A stretch of DNA of 64,000 nucleotides from Shimia thalassica (GCF_001458215.1 NZ_CYTW01000003.1:1-64000); one strand, 5' to 3'; positions 8,810 to 17,769 are shown, counted from the stretch's first letter. Program-made: numbers and translations. The notes: generated by a model from the letters alone, not told the origin.

Positions 8810-10069
8810 ATGGCCATGGCGATTTCAGGACAGACATTTTACGGGAACCTGCCCCGCATCAATGACTTTGAAAAACTGACTGACCTGCATACCTATGTGC
8901 AGCTGCCAGACGACTGGTGGGTGGGGGTGGCCGACATTGTTGGCTCGACCCAAGAGATCGAACGCGGCCGGTACAAAATTGTAAACATGGTTGGGGCCGC
9001 CGTTATTTCGGCGCAGGTGAATGCCGCCAGGATGGAACCTTTGCCCTATGTCTTTGGCGGAGACGGTGCCGGCTTTGCCGTTTGGCCCGAACAACGGGCT
9101 GCTGCGGAAACTGCTCTGGCCGGCGTTCAAAACTGGGCCCGCGAGGAATTCGATATCGGGTTGCGCGTGGCAATGGTGCGCGTCTCGGACATAAGGGCCG
9201 CAGGTCAGGATATCAGGGTCGCGCGCTATGCAGCATCGGACGGTGTGGATTACGCCATGTTCTCGGGTGGTGGCCTTCTTTGGGCGGAAACACAGATGAA
9301 AGCGGGTCAGCTGTCCTTGGGCGACGTTGCAGGTGCAGAGACCGCAGACCTGACGGGGCTATCCTGTCGCTGGTCCAATATGGAAGCCCAGAACGGCAAA
9401 ATCCTATCGGTCGTCATGCAGCCGGGCGAAGGTGTCTCGGAACGGGATTTCGCAGCGATATCGCAAAGCGTCCTGTCGGCGGCACAAAACCTCAACCGAG
9501 AAGGCCATCCGGTGCCCAAGGCAGGGCCGGGGTTTCGCTTTCCACCCGCAGGCGTTGAGCTTGAGACACATGTGAACCGCAACGGGCGGTCAAAATGGAT
9601 GCATTGGACACGGATTATGGTCGGCAATGCCCTGATCTGGGTTCTGTTCAAATCAGGTGTGCGCCTCGGTTCTTTCAAGCCCGAAGAATATTGCGCGGAC
9701 ACGGCCCGAAATGCCGATTTCCGCAAATTCGATGATGGGCTCAAGATGACATTGGATTGCGACGCCGAGACACAAAGACGGATTGAAGCGGTTTTGAAAG
9801 AGGCCGCAGCCCAAGGGTTGGTACGCTACGGTCTGCATGCACAGGACGAGGCGATGATGACCTGCTTTGTGCCTTCGGCAACAGAAAACAGCCATGTGCA
9901 TTTTGTGGATGGTGCGGCGGGGGGCTATGCCCGCGCCGCATCACATCTCAAGGCGCGGGAGCGCTCAGCGTCCCTTTCGCAAGCGGCCCACGATGCCGGT
10001 CGGAAAGAAGTAAACGCTCAGAATGAACAGCACACCCAACCACAACAGCCAGCGATCAGCGTTCAGTAG
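8810..10069 (+). CDS. DUF3095 domain protein, nucleotidyl-cyclase-like
   Basis: A protein of about 419 residues matching DUF3095, a family related to class III nucleotidyl cyclases. Two cyclase-type metal motifs are visible: VADIVGST near residue 40 (first Asp) and VFGGDGAGF near residue 82 (second Asp). The C-terminal half (KWMHWTRIMVGNALIW onward) is family-specific. ATG 8810 and 8816 are both possible, with AAGG upstream. The C-terminal ~35 residues, rich in Gln and Ala, run antisense into the 3' end of livM by 105 bp. Enzymatic activity has not, to my knowledge, been assigned. Confidence 0.78.
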   Translation: MAMAISGQTFYGNLPRINDFEKLTDLHTYVQLPDDWWVGVADIVGSTQEIERGRYKIVNMVGAAVISAQVNAARMEPLPYVFGGDGAGFAVWPEQRAAAETALAGVQNWAREEFDIGLRVAMVRVSDIRAAGQDIRVARYAASDGVDYAMFSGGGLLWAETQMKAGQLSLGDVAGAETADLTGLSCRWSNMEAQNGKILSVVMQPGEGVSERDFAAISQSVLSAAQNLNREGHPVPKAGPGFRFPPAGVELETHVNRNGRSKWMHWTRIMVGNALIWVLFKSGVRLGSFKPEEYCADTARNADFRKFDDGLKMTLDCDAETQRRIEAVLKEAAAQGLVRYGLHAQDEAMMTCFVPSATENSHVHFVDGAAGGYARAASHLKARERSASLSQAAHDAGRKEVNAQNEQHTQPQQPAISVQ

Positions 10070-11023
10070 GTCCGGCAACAGGGGCAGGCCGGAAACCGCA
10101 TCCGCTGCCACGTTCATCAACCCCTGAAGATAGTTCTGCGCAAGCACAAACAGGGTCGCGCCGATCACTGCGCCATACATGGTGCCCATGCCGCCAATCA
10201 CCACCATCAACAGAATGTCGATCATGATCTCCATGCTAAGCGACGTATCGGGACCCACATAGCGCAGCCAGATCGCATAAAGTGATCCTGCCAGTGCCGC
10301 CATTGCCGCCGACAGACAAGTGGCTGCAACACGGTAATGCACCACGCGATACCCGATTGCCTCGGCTCGGAAATCGTTTTCGCGAATGGCCAGCAGAACA
10401 CGCCCGAAGGGGGAATGGACAACGCGTAGCATGAACAGGAACAAAGCAAGGCACGAGAAGAACACCAGATAGTACTTCAGCAGCTTGCCGTTCATTTTCA
10501 CGCCCAGCACCGTGCCATCATAGAACTTGAAAGCAGGGCCCAGTTCGCGCGGGATCTTATAGGACAGGCCGTCTTCACCACCGGTCAGACCAGACATCTG
10601 CGACACGAGAACCGCAACAGCCGATGCAATGGCCAGCGTGATCATCGCAAAGAAAATCGCCCTTACGCGTAGGCTAAACAATCCGATCACCAGTGCCAGC
10701 AACGCCGCAATAAGAGCGCCGGACACAGAGCCAACCAAAAGGGCATCAAAACCGCGCCCCATATGCGTGCTGGCCAAGGCAACCCCATAGGCCCCGAGGC
10801 CAAAGAACATTGTGTGGGCAAAGCTGACGATGCCGCCATATCCCAGCATCAGGTCATAGGACGCGACAAGGATAATAAAGACACAGATACGTGCCGCGGT
10901 GTCGACCGACCGAACGCCGGGAAACAGAAACGGTGCAAAGGCAAGACAGATCAGAATGCCAAGCAGAAGAACTGCCAGAATTTTGCTGCGGGGCATGTCG
11001 CCTGAAAGAAGTTTGTTCAGCAT
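9965..11023 (-). CDS. ABC transporter inner-membrane permease, LivM type
   Basis: A 352-residue integral membrane permease of the branched-chain amino acid class. It has about ten hydrophobic segments and the family motif GRVLLAIRENDFRAEAIGY (ATPase-contact loop, near residue 195). It is the last gene of the K-G-F-H-M operon, one base after the livH stop. Its 3' end overlaps the convergent DUF3095 gene by 105 bp. Confidence 0.92.
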   Translation of the reverse strand: MLNKLLSGDMPRSKILAVLLLGILICLAFAPFLFPGVRSVDTAARICVFIILVASYDLMLGYGGIVSFAHTMFFGLGAYGVALASTHMGRGFDALLVGSVSGALIAALLALVIGLFSLRVRAIFFAMITLAIASAVAVLVSQMSGLTGGEDGLSYKIPRELGPAFKFYDGTVLGVKMNGKLLKYYLVFFSCLALFLFMLRVVHSPFGRVLLAIRENDFRAEAIGYRVVHYRVAATCLSAAMAALAGSLYAIWLRYVGPDTSLSMEIMIDILLMVVIGGMGTMYGAVIGATLFVLAQNYLQGLMNVAADAVSGLPLLPDLLNADRWLLWLGVLFILSVYFFPTGIVGRLRKGR

Positions 11024-11024
11024 C

Positions 11025-12056
11025 TTATTTCGCCTTCACAACGGGGATCATGCCTTGGGGGCGCCACATCAGGATCGCGACCATCAGGCCAATGTTGGAA
11101 ATCAAAGCCACCTTGGGTTCAAGAAAAGCGACGTAGTTCTGTAAAAGGCCCACCATCAGGGCGCCGATGAAACAGCCTTCGACGCTGCCAAGACCACCGA
11201 TAATCACCACGATGAAGATCAGGATCATCGACTGGTTGCCCATGTGTGCCGTGATGACTTCCTGATAAAGACCCCAGAGGACTCCGCCCAAACCGGCAAG
11301 CGCAGACCCCGCAAGGAACACCCCAACAAACACGAGACGCAGACGATAGCCCAGAGCCTCGACCATTTCGCCGTTTTCGACACCGGCGCGGACAATAAGG
11401 CCGATTTTGGTGCTGCGCAAAACCCAGCGCATGCCAAGAAACACAACAGCCCCGATGCCAACCGCCACAAGACGGTATTTCTCGATTGCGGCTCCGGCAA
11501 ACGTGACGGCACCCTTAAGTGCCTCTGGGCGGGTGATATAGATTTCTTCCGGACCCCAGAGAACGATGATCAATTGTTCCACAACAATCAGACCGCCCAT
11601 CGTGACCAGAATTTGTTTGAGGTGATGACCGTAGACGGGTTTGACGATGACCTTTTCAAAGGCCCATCCCATGAGGCCCGTCGCCACCATGGCCCCCAGA
11701 ATCGCGACCAGCATCGCCGTCAGGTTCAATGCCAGCGATGGCGCACCTGTCATGTGCTCAAGCCCAAGCAGCAGCGAAACACCGACAAAGGCGCCAACCG
11801 AAACAAAGGCGCCGTGCCCAAAATTGATGACGTCCATCAAGCCGAACACAAGGGTCAGGCCAGACGCCATGATGAAAATCATCATCCCCATGGCCAGCCC
11901 GGAAACCGTCAAGGTAAGCCAGCTTGACGTGGAAGGGATTGCGATCAGTCCCAGTATCATCAGGCCCAGCACCAACAGGACCGGTGCATGTGGTTCAAGA
12001 CGTTGCACCAACGTGGTTTGTGCCATCGTTGGATTGTGATCGGGTGCCGCGCTCAT
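11025..12056 (-). CDS. ABC transporter inner-membrane permease, LivH type
   Basis: A 343-residue permease partnering the LivM-type subunit. Typical features are MIFIMASGLTLVFGLMDVINFGHGAF (first core helices) and IGGLGSVEGCFIGALMVG near the C-terminus. The start at 12056 (MSAAPDHN) has GGAGG eight bases upstream, preferred over an upstream in-frame ATG. The N-terminal extension before the first helix is slightly long. The operon context points to uptake of amino acids or aromatic acids. Confidence 0.92.
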   Translation of the reverse strand: MSAAPDHNPTMAQTTLVQRLEPHAPVLLVLGLMILGLIAIPSTSSWLTLTVSGLAMGMMIFIMASGLTLVFGLMDVINFGHGAFVSVGAFVGVSLLLGLEHMTGAPSLALNLTAMLVAILGAMVATGLMGWAFEKVIVKPVYGHHLKQILVTMGGLIVVEQLIIVLWGPEEIYITRPEALKGAVTFAGAAIEKYRLVAVGIGAVVFLGMRWVLRSTKIGLIVRAGVENGEMVEALGYRLRLVFVGVFLAGSALAGLGGVLWGLYQEVITAHMGNQSMILIFIVVIIGGLGSVEGCFIGALMVGLLQNYVAFLEPKVALISNIGLMVAILMWRPQGMIPVVKAK

Positions 12057-12117
12057 GACTGACCTCCGCAATTAGTCGTTCGAAACCTATTCATCGTGCT
12101 CGTTTTCCCCCCGCGCA

Positions 12118-12843
12118 TCAGTGATGCCCGTCCATGGTTAGGCCCATCAGGCGTTCTTGCAGGTCACCGTCGGTGGCAAGCGTGTTCATCTCGCCGGACC
12201 AGACCATGCGCCCGTCGTCCATAACATTTGCCGTGTCCCCAAGTGCCTTGGCGACGGCGAAATTCTGTTCGACCAAAAGGATCGATGCCCCCTGGCTTTT
12301 CAACTCGCGCAGCGCCTTGGCCATTGTCGAGATGATCGCGGGCGCAAGGCCCTTGGTCGGCTCGTCAATCAGATACAGCTTGCGGTCTTCAATCATCGCA
12401 CGGGCAATGGTCAGCATTTGCTTTTGCCCGCCCGACAAGGTGCCCGCGTCTTTTTTCCAGAACGTCTCCAGTGCCGGAAATACGCTAAACAGCCATTGCA
12501 GGCGGCTGTCGTTGATGGGCCCCGAGACGGCTGCGAGGGTCATGTTTTCCTCAACGCTCAGATCGGAAAAGATGCCCATGTCTTCGGGCACAAACCCCAC
12601 ACCCATGCGGGCAATGGCAGGGGTCGGCACTTTTGTGATGTCTTCGCCATCCAGAAGGATCTGGCCTTCGTGGGCGCGCCAGTGGCCGATGATGGTACGC
12701 AGAGTGGTTGTTTTCCCAACCCCGTTGCGCCCCAGAAGCATCGTGACCGCACCGCGCGGCACATCCAGATCCACACCCTGCAAAATGTGATATTGCGCGA
12801 TGTTCGTCTTCACGCCTTTGAGGGTAAGTATGTTGTCAGACAT
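12118..12843 (-). CDS. ABC transporter ATP-binding protein, LivF type
   Basis: A 241-residue ATPase with Walker A (GRNGVGKTT), signature LSGGQKQML, Walker B LYLIDEPTKGL and switch His (LLVEQNF). Its ATG at 12843 lies inside the last codons of livG (8-bp overlap), so translation is coupled. Together with LivG it powers the LivH/LivM channel. Confidence 0.94.
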   Translation of the reverse strand: MSDNILTLKGVKTNIAQYHILQGVDLDVPRGAVTMLLGRNGVGKTTTLRTIIGHWRAHEGQILLDGEDITKVPTPAIARMGVGFVPEDMGIFSDLSVEENMTLAAVSGPINDSRLQWLFSVFPALETFWKKDAGTLSGGQKQMLTIARAMIEDRKLYLIDEPTKGLAPAIISTMAKALRELKSQGASILLVEQNFAVAKALGDTANVMDDGRMVWSGEMNTLATDGDLQERLMGLTMDGHH

Positions 12844-13600
12844 CTTCCAGCTCCTTGCCCATATAGGCCTCTTGCACAACGTCCGACGCCATAACTTCGG
12901 TCGGGTCCCCATCCGCAGCAAGGGCGCCGTTGTGCAAAACGATGATGCGGTCGGCGAGGGTCCGGATCACATCCATCTTGTGTTCGACCAAAAGGATCGA
13001 GCGATCTTTCTTGGCTTTCAGTTCGGCAATCAGGTCAAGCACAACAGGGGCTTCATCGACAGACATCCCCGCGGTGGGCTCGTCAAACATATAGACCAGC
13101 GGATCCAGCGCGATCAAAAGCGCCACTTCCAGTTTGCGCTGGTCGCCGTGGCTCAACTCGGAAACGATCTGGTGTGCCTGATCGGTCAGCCGCACGCGTT
13201 CCACGATTTCCTCGGCCGGGCGGGTCAGGTCGTCATGATCCGAGGCCATCGAGAACATGTTAAAGCCGCGTCCGGCCTTGGATTGAATGACAAGGCGCAC
13301 GTTTTCCAGCACGTTCAGGTTCGGAAACAGGTTGGTAAGCTGGAAAGCGCGCCCAACCCCAAGATGCGTGCGCTGGGCGACGGACATACGCGTGATGTCG
13401 CGCCCGTTAAGCAGGACCTTGCCCTCGCTTGACGGGATTTGTCCCGAGATGAGGTTGAAATAGGTCGTTTTGCCTGCGCCGTTCGGGCCAACAATGGCCG
13501 TCAGCTCTCCGGCGTTAAACGTACAAGAGATATGGTCGACAGCCACGTGGCCACCAAACCGTACGGTAAGATCGGTTGTTTCAAGGATCGGATGTGACAT
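12836..13600 (-). CDS. ABC transporter ATP-binding protein, LivG type
   Basis: A 254-residue ATPase with Walker A GPNGAGKTT, signature LSHGDQRKLEVAL and Walker B VYMFDEPTAGM. The RAFQLTNLFPNLNVLENV stretch is characteristic of LivG. The start is ATG 13600 (MSHPILETTDLTVRF); in-frame sequence upstream is non-coding hairpin DNA. It is the second gene of the operon after the binding protein, separated from it by 107 bp with two hairpins. Confidence 0.94.
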   Translation of the reverse strand: MSHPILETTDLTVRFGGHVAVDHISCTFNAGELTAIVGPNGAGKTTYFNLISGQIPSSEGKVLLNGRDITRMSVAQRTHLGVGRAFQLTNLFPNLNVLENVRLVIQSKAGRGFNMFSMASDHDDLTRPAEEIVERVRLTDQAHQIVSELSHGDQRKLEVALLIALDPLVYMFDEPTAGMSVDEAPVVLDLIAELKAKKDRSILLVEHKMDVIRTLADRIIVLHNGALAADGDPTEVMASDVVQEAYMGKELEDV

Positions 13601-13620
13601 GATGGATCGCTTTTGCGTGT

Positions 13621-13695
13621 ACAGCCCGCAGTCCATTGAGACGCAGGGCTGTGAATAAGATGTCGGGCGGGCCACGGGGAAGAACCCGCCCGACA
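13621..13695 (-). promoter_or_regulatory. Tandem intercistronic hairpins between binding protein and ATPase genes
   Basis: TGTCGGGCGGG (13661-13671) pairs perfectly with its complement at 13685-13695, and ACAGCCC (13621-13627) pairs with GGGCTGT (13646-13652). No U-run follows either. Such structures after a substrate-binding protein gene usually protect or attenuate the message so that the binding protein is made in excess. Confidence 0.65.
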
Positions 13696-13707
13696 AAGTC
13701 AGCGCAG

Positions 13708-14883
13708 TTACTTGTTGCGCACGGGGATAGGCAGATCGTCGATGGTCAGTTCGCGCACCAGCTCTGGCACGGCCCATTCAACACCGTCTACGACCTTGAT
13801 CTTAAAGTGGTACATGGACTGCATCGCCTGATGGTCTTCGGCACGGAACTTCATGGTGCCTTTGGGGGTTTCCCACTCCATGCCTTCCATCGCCGTGATC
13901 AGCTCTTCCGTATCGGTGCTGCCGGCCTTTTTGATGGCCTCAACCGCTGCGATACCTGCGGCCATGCCACCTGCGGTGAAGAAATCCGGCGGGCTGTTGT
14001 AACGTTCCTGATGGGTTTTGACCAACCAGTCATTCACAGGGTTCTGCGGGATTTCATAGTAGTAGTAGGTCGCCCCTTCCATGCCGGGGAAGTCTTTGTA
14101 AGCCTTCATCGCAGCAAGGATGTTGCCACCGGTTGCGATCTCGATACCAAAACGGCTTGGGTCCATCGCCTGGATTTTGCCCATCGGGTTGCCGCCACCG
14201 GCCCAGATTATGAACAGCTTCTTCTCGCCGTCCAGATCTTTCATCGCGTTAAAGATACGCTCGGCCGCCGCAGTAAAGTCGGTGGTGTCTGTGGGGGCGT
14301 ATTCCTCGTGGGCGATGCCCGCACCAACGCTTTCCAGCGCTTCTTTAAAGGCCGAAATACCGTCGCGACCAAAGGCATAGTCCTGCGCCAGCGTGGCAAT
14401 GTGGGTGTTTTCACCGGCCAGCGCGATCGCGTTTGCAACGGCGTCCTGCGACGAGTTCCGTCCGGTACGGAAAATGTAGCGGTTCCAGTTGGCACCGGTG
14501 ATCGAGTCGGCCACAGCAGGCTCGACGATCAGGATTTTTTCGTATTCTTCCGCAACGGGCAGCATGGCAAGGGCCACGCCAGAGCTGACGGGGCCAACGG
14601 CCAGATCAACTTCGTCGTCACCATAGGCCTCTTCCAGAAGGGCCTTGCCGTTGTCGGGCTTCAATTGGGTGTCTTTTTCGATCATGATGATTTTCTCACC
14701 ATTGATCTCCATTGTGCCACCGGTGGCATATTCCAGACCCAGCATCAGGCCGTCATGCGATTGTTTCGCATAGGCCTCGAATGGTCCGGTTTTGCCATAG
14801 ATGTGCGCGATTTTAATGTCGGCAAAGGCCGCACTGGTAAGAGCCAAAGCAGATACCATACTGCCAAGCAGCAATTTTTTCAT
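13708..14883 (-). CDS. Periplasmic substrate-binding protein of the Liv-type ABC transporter
   Basis: A 391-residue solute-binding protein with a clean signal peptide (MKKLLLGSMVSALALTSAAFA, cleaved after about residue 21). The mature part has the type I periplasmic fold typical of amino acid and aromatic-acid binders (IKIAHIYGKTGPFEAYAKQ; LAQDYAFGRDGISAF near residue 160). GGAGGACAACC precedes ATG 14883. First gene of the importer operon. An aromatic amino acid or phenylacetate-like ligand would fit the neighbouring decarboxylase and HpaR, but the ligand is not readable. Confidence 0.9.
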   Translation of the reverse strand: MKKLLLGSMVSALALTSAAFADIKIAHIYGKTGPFEAYAKQSHDGLMLGLEYATGGTMEINGEKIIMIEKDTQLKPDNGKALLEEAYGDDEVDLAVGPVSSGVALAMLPVAEEYEKILIVEPAVADSITGANWNRYIFRTGRNSSQDAVANAIALAGENTHIATLAQDYAFGRDGISAFKEALESVGAGIAHEEYAPTDTTDFTAAAERIFNAMKDLDGEKKLFIIWAGGGNPMGKIQAMDPSRFGIEIATGGNILAAMKAYKDFPGMEGATYYYYEIPQNPVNDWLVKTHQERYNSPPDFFTAGGMAAGIAAVEAIKKAGSTDTEELITAMEGMEWETPKGTMKFRAEDHQAMQSMYHFKIKVVDGVEWAVPELVRELTIDDLPIPVRNK

Positions 14884-14938
14884 TGGTTGTCCTCCCTCTC
14901 GATCGGGGCCCGGAAAGGGACCCGTATCCATTGTCCCA

Positions 14939-14991
14939 ATCGTAGAGGTGAGGTGTCTTTAGGGTCAACTTGGTGGAAATACGTAGTTTCC
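14939..14991 (-). promoter_or_regulatory. Probable promoter of the ABC importer operon with upstream inverted repeat
   Basis: On the minus strand TTGACC (14963-14968) and TACGAT (14939-14944) are 18 bp apart, a good sigma-70 pair about 55 bp before the binding-protein start. Directly upstream, GGAAA (14975-14979) and TTTCC (14987-14991) form a 7-bp-spaced inverted repeat that could be an operator. Confidence 0.5.
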
Positions 14992-14994
14992 GGA

Positions 14995-16407
14995 TCAGGC
15001 CATGTTTCGGGAAATTTCTTTAATAACTTCAAAGGCTAAAAGAACATCTTCGCGGGTCGCATCCACCTGACCTGCTTGAAAACGAATGACCAAAGCGCCT
15101 TTGACACGGGTCTGGGTGATATAGATCCGCCCGTCATCGTTAATTGCATCCACCAATCTTTGATTGAGGTCGTCAAGATCGCTGACCCCCTCAGGGGCAT
15201 AGCGGAAAGTGAACAGCGACAGCACCGGCGCCGTGACAATCTCGAAATCGTCTTCCGCCTCCAGCAAGCTGTGAAGCTCTTGCGCCCACGACACATGGTT
15301 GCGGATCATTTGCTGAAGACCCTCAACGCCGTAAATGCGCAAGACAAACCAGATTTTCAGAGCACGGAACCGGCGGCCCAGCGGCACGGACCATTCCGAA
15401 TAGTTGATAATTCCGTCATGGCCGTGGGTTTTGAGGTACTCGGGCTTGATCGCAAGCGTGCGCACGAGGTCTTCCGGATTTTTGACAAAATGGGCCGAGC
15501 AATCGAATTGCATCCCAAGCCATTTGTGAGGGTTGAACACAACGGAATCCGCCTTGTTGACGCCCTCCCAAAGGGTGCGGAACTCGGGGCAGATCATTGC
15601 GGCGCCTGCCCATGCCGCATCCACATGGACGTAAAGGTCGTATTTCGCGGCGATGTCGCACACCGCGGAAATGTCGTCACAGCCCCCCGTGCCCGTGCCG
15701 CCGACGCAGGCAACGATGCCGGCAGGTTTCAAACCTTTGGCGATGTCTTCCTTGATCGCCGCTTCAAGAGCGTCTGGCTGCATCGACCGCAGGGCGCCAT
15801 GTGTCGGAATGCGGCGCAGATTGTTTTGCCCAACGCCAGAGATCCAGATCGCACGGTCAACCGATGTATGCACTTCTTCCGAGCAATAAATCCGCAGTGT
15901 CTCGAGACCAGCCAACCCCTCTTCGTTGCCTTTCCAGTCCAGACTGCGCTCGCGCATGGTCAGAACGGCGGCCAATGTTGCGGTTGAGGCGCTGTCCTGA
16001 ATGACGCCTTCAAAGTGGTCGGCCAGACCGAGAGACTGACGCAGCCATTGCAGCATACGTGTTTCCATCTCGGTGGCAGCGGGGGAGGTCTGCCACAACA
16101 TGCATTGCGGGGCGATCACTGTTGCAAGGTAATCGGCAAGCATGGACGGGGGCGTGGCATTGGCGGGAAAATAGGCGAAAAACCGAGGATGCTGCCAATG
16201 CGTGATGCCCGGCATGACGATGCTTTCAAAGTCGCTGAACACGTCTTCCATATCGCCGCCTTGAGCCGGAGGAGAGACGGGCAGTTGATTGAGGATGTCT
16301 CCGGGGGCGACCTGTGACCGCACGGGACGATCCCGCAGGTTGGAGTGATACCCCTTGGCCCAGTCGGAAATGCGGGCACCCCACTTTGAAAAATCGTCCC
16401 AGTTCAT
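14995..16407 (-). CDS. PLP-dependent group II decarboxylase, aromatic-L-amino-acid decarboxylase type
   Basis: A 470-residue enzyme of the aromatic amino acid decarboxylase family. It has HVDAAWAGA (PLP-ring Asp) and NPHKWLGM with the Schiff-base Lys near residue 309, plus the ITHWQHPRFFAYFPA N-terminal segment seen in plant and animal DOPA/tyrosine/tryptophan decarboxylases. It would turn Phe, Tyr or Trp into the amine, or into phenylacetaldehyde in some homologues. It is divergent from hpaR, with a palindrome between, and upstream of the ABC importer. Proximity to paa genes suggests it feeds aromatic amino acids into phenylacetate (inference). Confidence 0.88.
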   Translation of the reverse strand: MNWDDFSKWGARISDWAKGYHSNLRDRPVRSQVAPGDILNQLPVSPPAQGGDMEDVFSDFESIVMPGITHWQHPRFFAYFPANATPPSMLADYLATVIAPQCMLWQTSPAATEMETRMLQWLRQSLGLADHFEGVIQDSASTATLAAVLTMRERSLDWKGNEEGLAGLETLRIYCSEEVHTSVDRAIWISGVGQNNLRRIPTHGALRSMQPDALEAAIKEDIAKGLKPAGIVACVGGTGTGGCDDISAVCDIAAKYDLYVHVDAAWAGAAMICPEFRTLWEGVNKADSVVFNPHKWLGMQFDCSAHFVKNPEDLVRTLAIKPEYLKTHGHDGIINYSEWSVPLGRRFRALKIWFVLRIYGVEGLQQMIRNHVSWAQELHSLLEAEDDFEIVTAPVLSLFTFRYAPEGVSDLDDLNQRLVDAINDDGRIYITQTRVKGALVIRFQAGQVDATREDVLLAFEVIKEISRNMA

Positions 16408-16428
16408 GATCAGCCTCCCCCAATTCGA

Positions 16429-16440
16429 TTAACAGGTTAA
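16429..16440. promoter_or_regulatory. Candidate HpaR operator
   Basis: TTAACAGGTTAA (TTAAC and GTTAA arms around a 2-bp centre) lies in the 101-bp divergent gap between the decarboxylase and hpaR. MarR proteins usually bind such palindromes next to their own gene. Confidence 0.45.
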
Positions 16441-16508
16441 ATAAAGATAGGGTAGTTGACAAGTGAAATGATATTGCCCTCGCCCGTGCAAAAGTGCATC
16501 AATAGGCC

Positions 16509-16949
16509 ATGTCAGCTATGCCTTCAAATCCGTCTACGTCACGATCCCTTCCCATTGCTCTCTTGCGTGCGCGAGAGAAAGTCATGGGACCCATTCGTCA
16601 CATGCTTGCCGATGCCGGTGTGACCGAGCAACAGTGGCGTGTTTTACGGGTTCTGGATGAAGACGGGCCGCTTGATCCGACCACCATCGCAGATCGCGCC
16701 GTTCTGCTTCTTCCTAGCCTGACCCGCATTTTGCAAAAGCTGGAAGAAAAAGAATTTGTGACCCGTCGACGCGACGAAGAAGACCGCCGCCGTCAGGTGA
16801 TCGAGGTCACCGCGTCTGGCAGTGCGCTGATCGAAGCGAACATGGAAACCAGCCGCCGCATTTTGCGCGAATTGCGTGAACGGTTGGGGGACGAAAAGCA
16901 CGAAACGCTGATCACGCTGCTCAGCGAATTGAACGATCTCGAAATCTAG
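16509..16949 (+). CDS. hpaR: MarR-family regulator, HpaR type
   Basis: A 146-residue winged-helix repressor. It has the HpaR-like opening SLPIALLRAREKVMGPIRHML (residues 12-32) and the MarR core LTRILQKLEEKEFVTRRRDEEDRRR, where the DRR motif marks the wing. In other bacteria HpaR represses homoprotocatechuate (3,4-dihydroxyphenylacetate) degradation. No hpa catabolic genes are in view; the divergent partner is the aromatic decarboxylase, its most likely target. The start could be ATG 16509 or 16518. Confidence 0.82.
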   Translation: MSAMPSNPSTSRSLPIALLRAREKVMGPIRHMLADAGVTEQQWRVLRVLDEDGPLDPTTIADRAVLLLPSLTRILQKLEEKEFVTRRRDEEDRRRQVIEVTASGSALIEANMETSRRILRELRERLGDEKHETLITLLSELNDLEI

Positions 16950-16959
16950 ACAACGCGCC

Positions 16960-17769
16960 TCAGCGCGGGTTTAACGTGTCCAGCGTGGGGCGGCCCAGCC
17001 GGTCCAGCGTTTGCATGACTTTCGTGCGACAGGCCTCGCCGCGCCACTCTTTGGTGAAAAACACCTCGGGCAATTCCGGATGGGACAACAGCGCCTTGCG
17101 CCAGTTGTGGACAATCACGGTGCGCAGGGTGGCCACTTGCGCCGGAGACAGGGCTGGTGCCGACTTCATCAGGTCACAGAACGCGTCCAGTGCCGCCTCA
17201 AGATCCTGATAGGCGCTTACCAACTCTGGTGGTGACGTGCGCGCCCTGAGCCATTCGGGGATCGTGTCGGCGCGGCCGGTCATGACAAAGCCGTCAATGT
17301 CGGGCTGGGTGCCGTCCACAGGGGCGAGAAAAACGCCGGGCGCAACAACAAGACATCCCGCGTGGCGCATTTCCTTCTCGGCGGATTGTCGGGCCGCCAT
17401 GCGCACAACGTCCTGAACGACCAGACGCCATTCGCTGATTGGGGTGGGCGTGCGGGCATAGATACGCGGTGTTGCCGCTTCGGATTCGCGCAGGCCATGC
17501 TCGGTCAGGAAATAGAAACTGGAACGGCCCGCCTTTTCGCTGGCCAGCCAGCCGTCGTTGCGCAGACGGAACAGCGCAACACGCAGTGCCTCGGGCTTGA
17601 TGCCCATGGGTTCGATAATCGCGGAAAGGGCCGAGCCGCTGATCTTGTCGCCGTGGCCCTGTACCAGATCACCAAACAGGGTCACGATCACAGACCAAAC
17701 ACGTTGGTTGCGGTTATACGTCAGAACCGTAATGGCGTGTTGAAACCAGTTTTTCTCAGCGTCTTCCAT
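16960..17769 (-). CDS. paaX: PaaX-type transcriptional regulator of phenylacetate degradation
   Basis: About 269 residues. An N-terminal winged helix (RVWSVIVTLFGDLV, then ALRVALFRLRNDGWL and GRSSFYFLTEHG) is followed by the PaaX central and C-terminal domains (ALSPAQVATLRTVIVHNWRKALLSHPELPEVF). In E. coli PaaX represses paa promoters and is released by phenylacetyl-CoA. ATG 17769 keeps the family-like opening; ATG 17805 is an alternative. It lies just downstream of paaZ in the same direction, so the two are probably co-transcribed. It is convergent with hpaR, 10 bp apart. A second regulator (TetR-type PaaR) is present nearby. Confidence 0.88.
   Translation of the reverse strand: MEDAEKNWFQHAITVLTYNRNQRVWSVIVTLFGDLVQGHGDKISGSALSAIIEPMGIKPEALRVALFRLRNDGWLASEKAGRSSFYFLTEHGLRESEAATPRIYARTPTPISEWRLVVQDVVRMAARQSAEKEMRHAGCLVVAPGVFLAPVDGTQPDIDGFVMTGRADTIPEWLRARTSPPELVSAYQDLEAALDAFCDLMKSAPALSPAQVATLRTVIVHNWRKALLSHPELPEVFFTKEWRGEACRTKVMQTLDRLGRPTLDTLNPR

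Noticed and set aside
13636-15039. 467-codon plus-strand frame opposite the ABC binding protein
   Set aside because: Antisense shadow of a secreted binding protein with clear signal peptide; crosses the promoter region.
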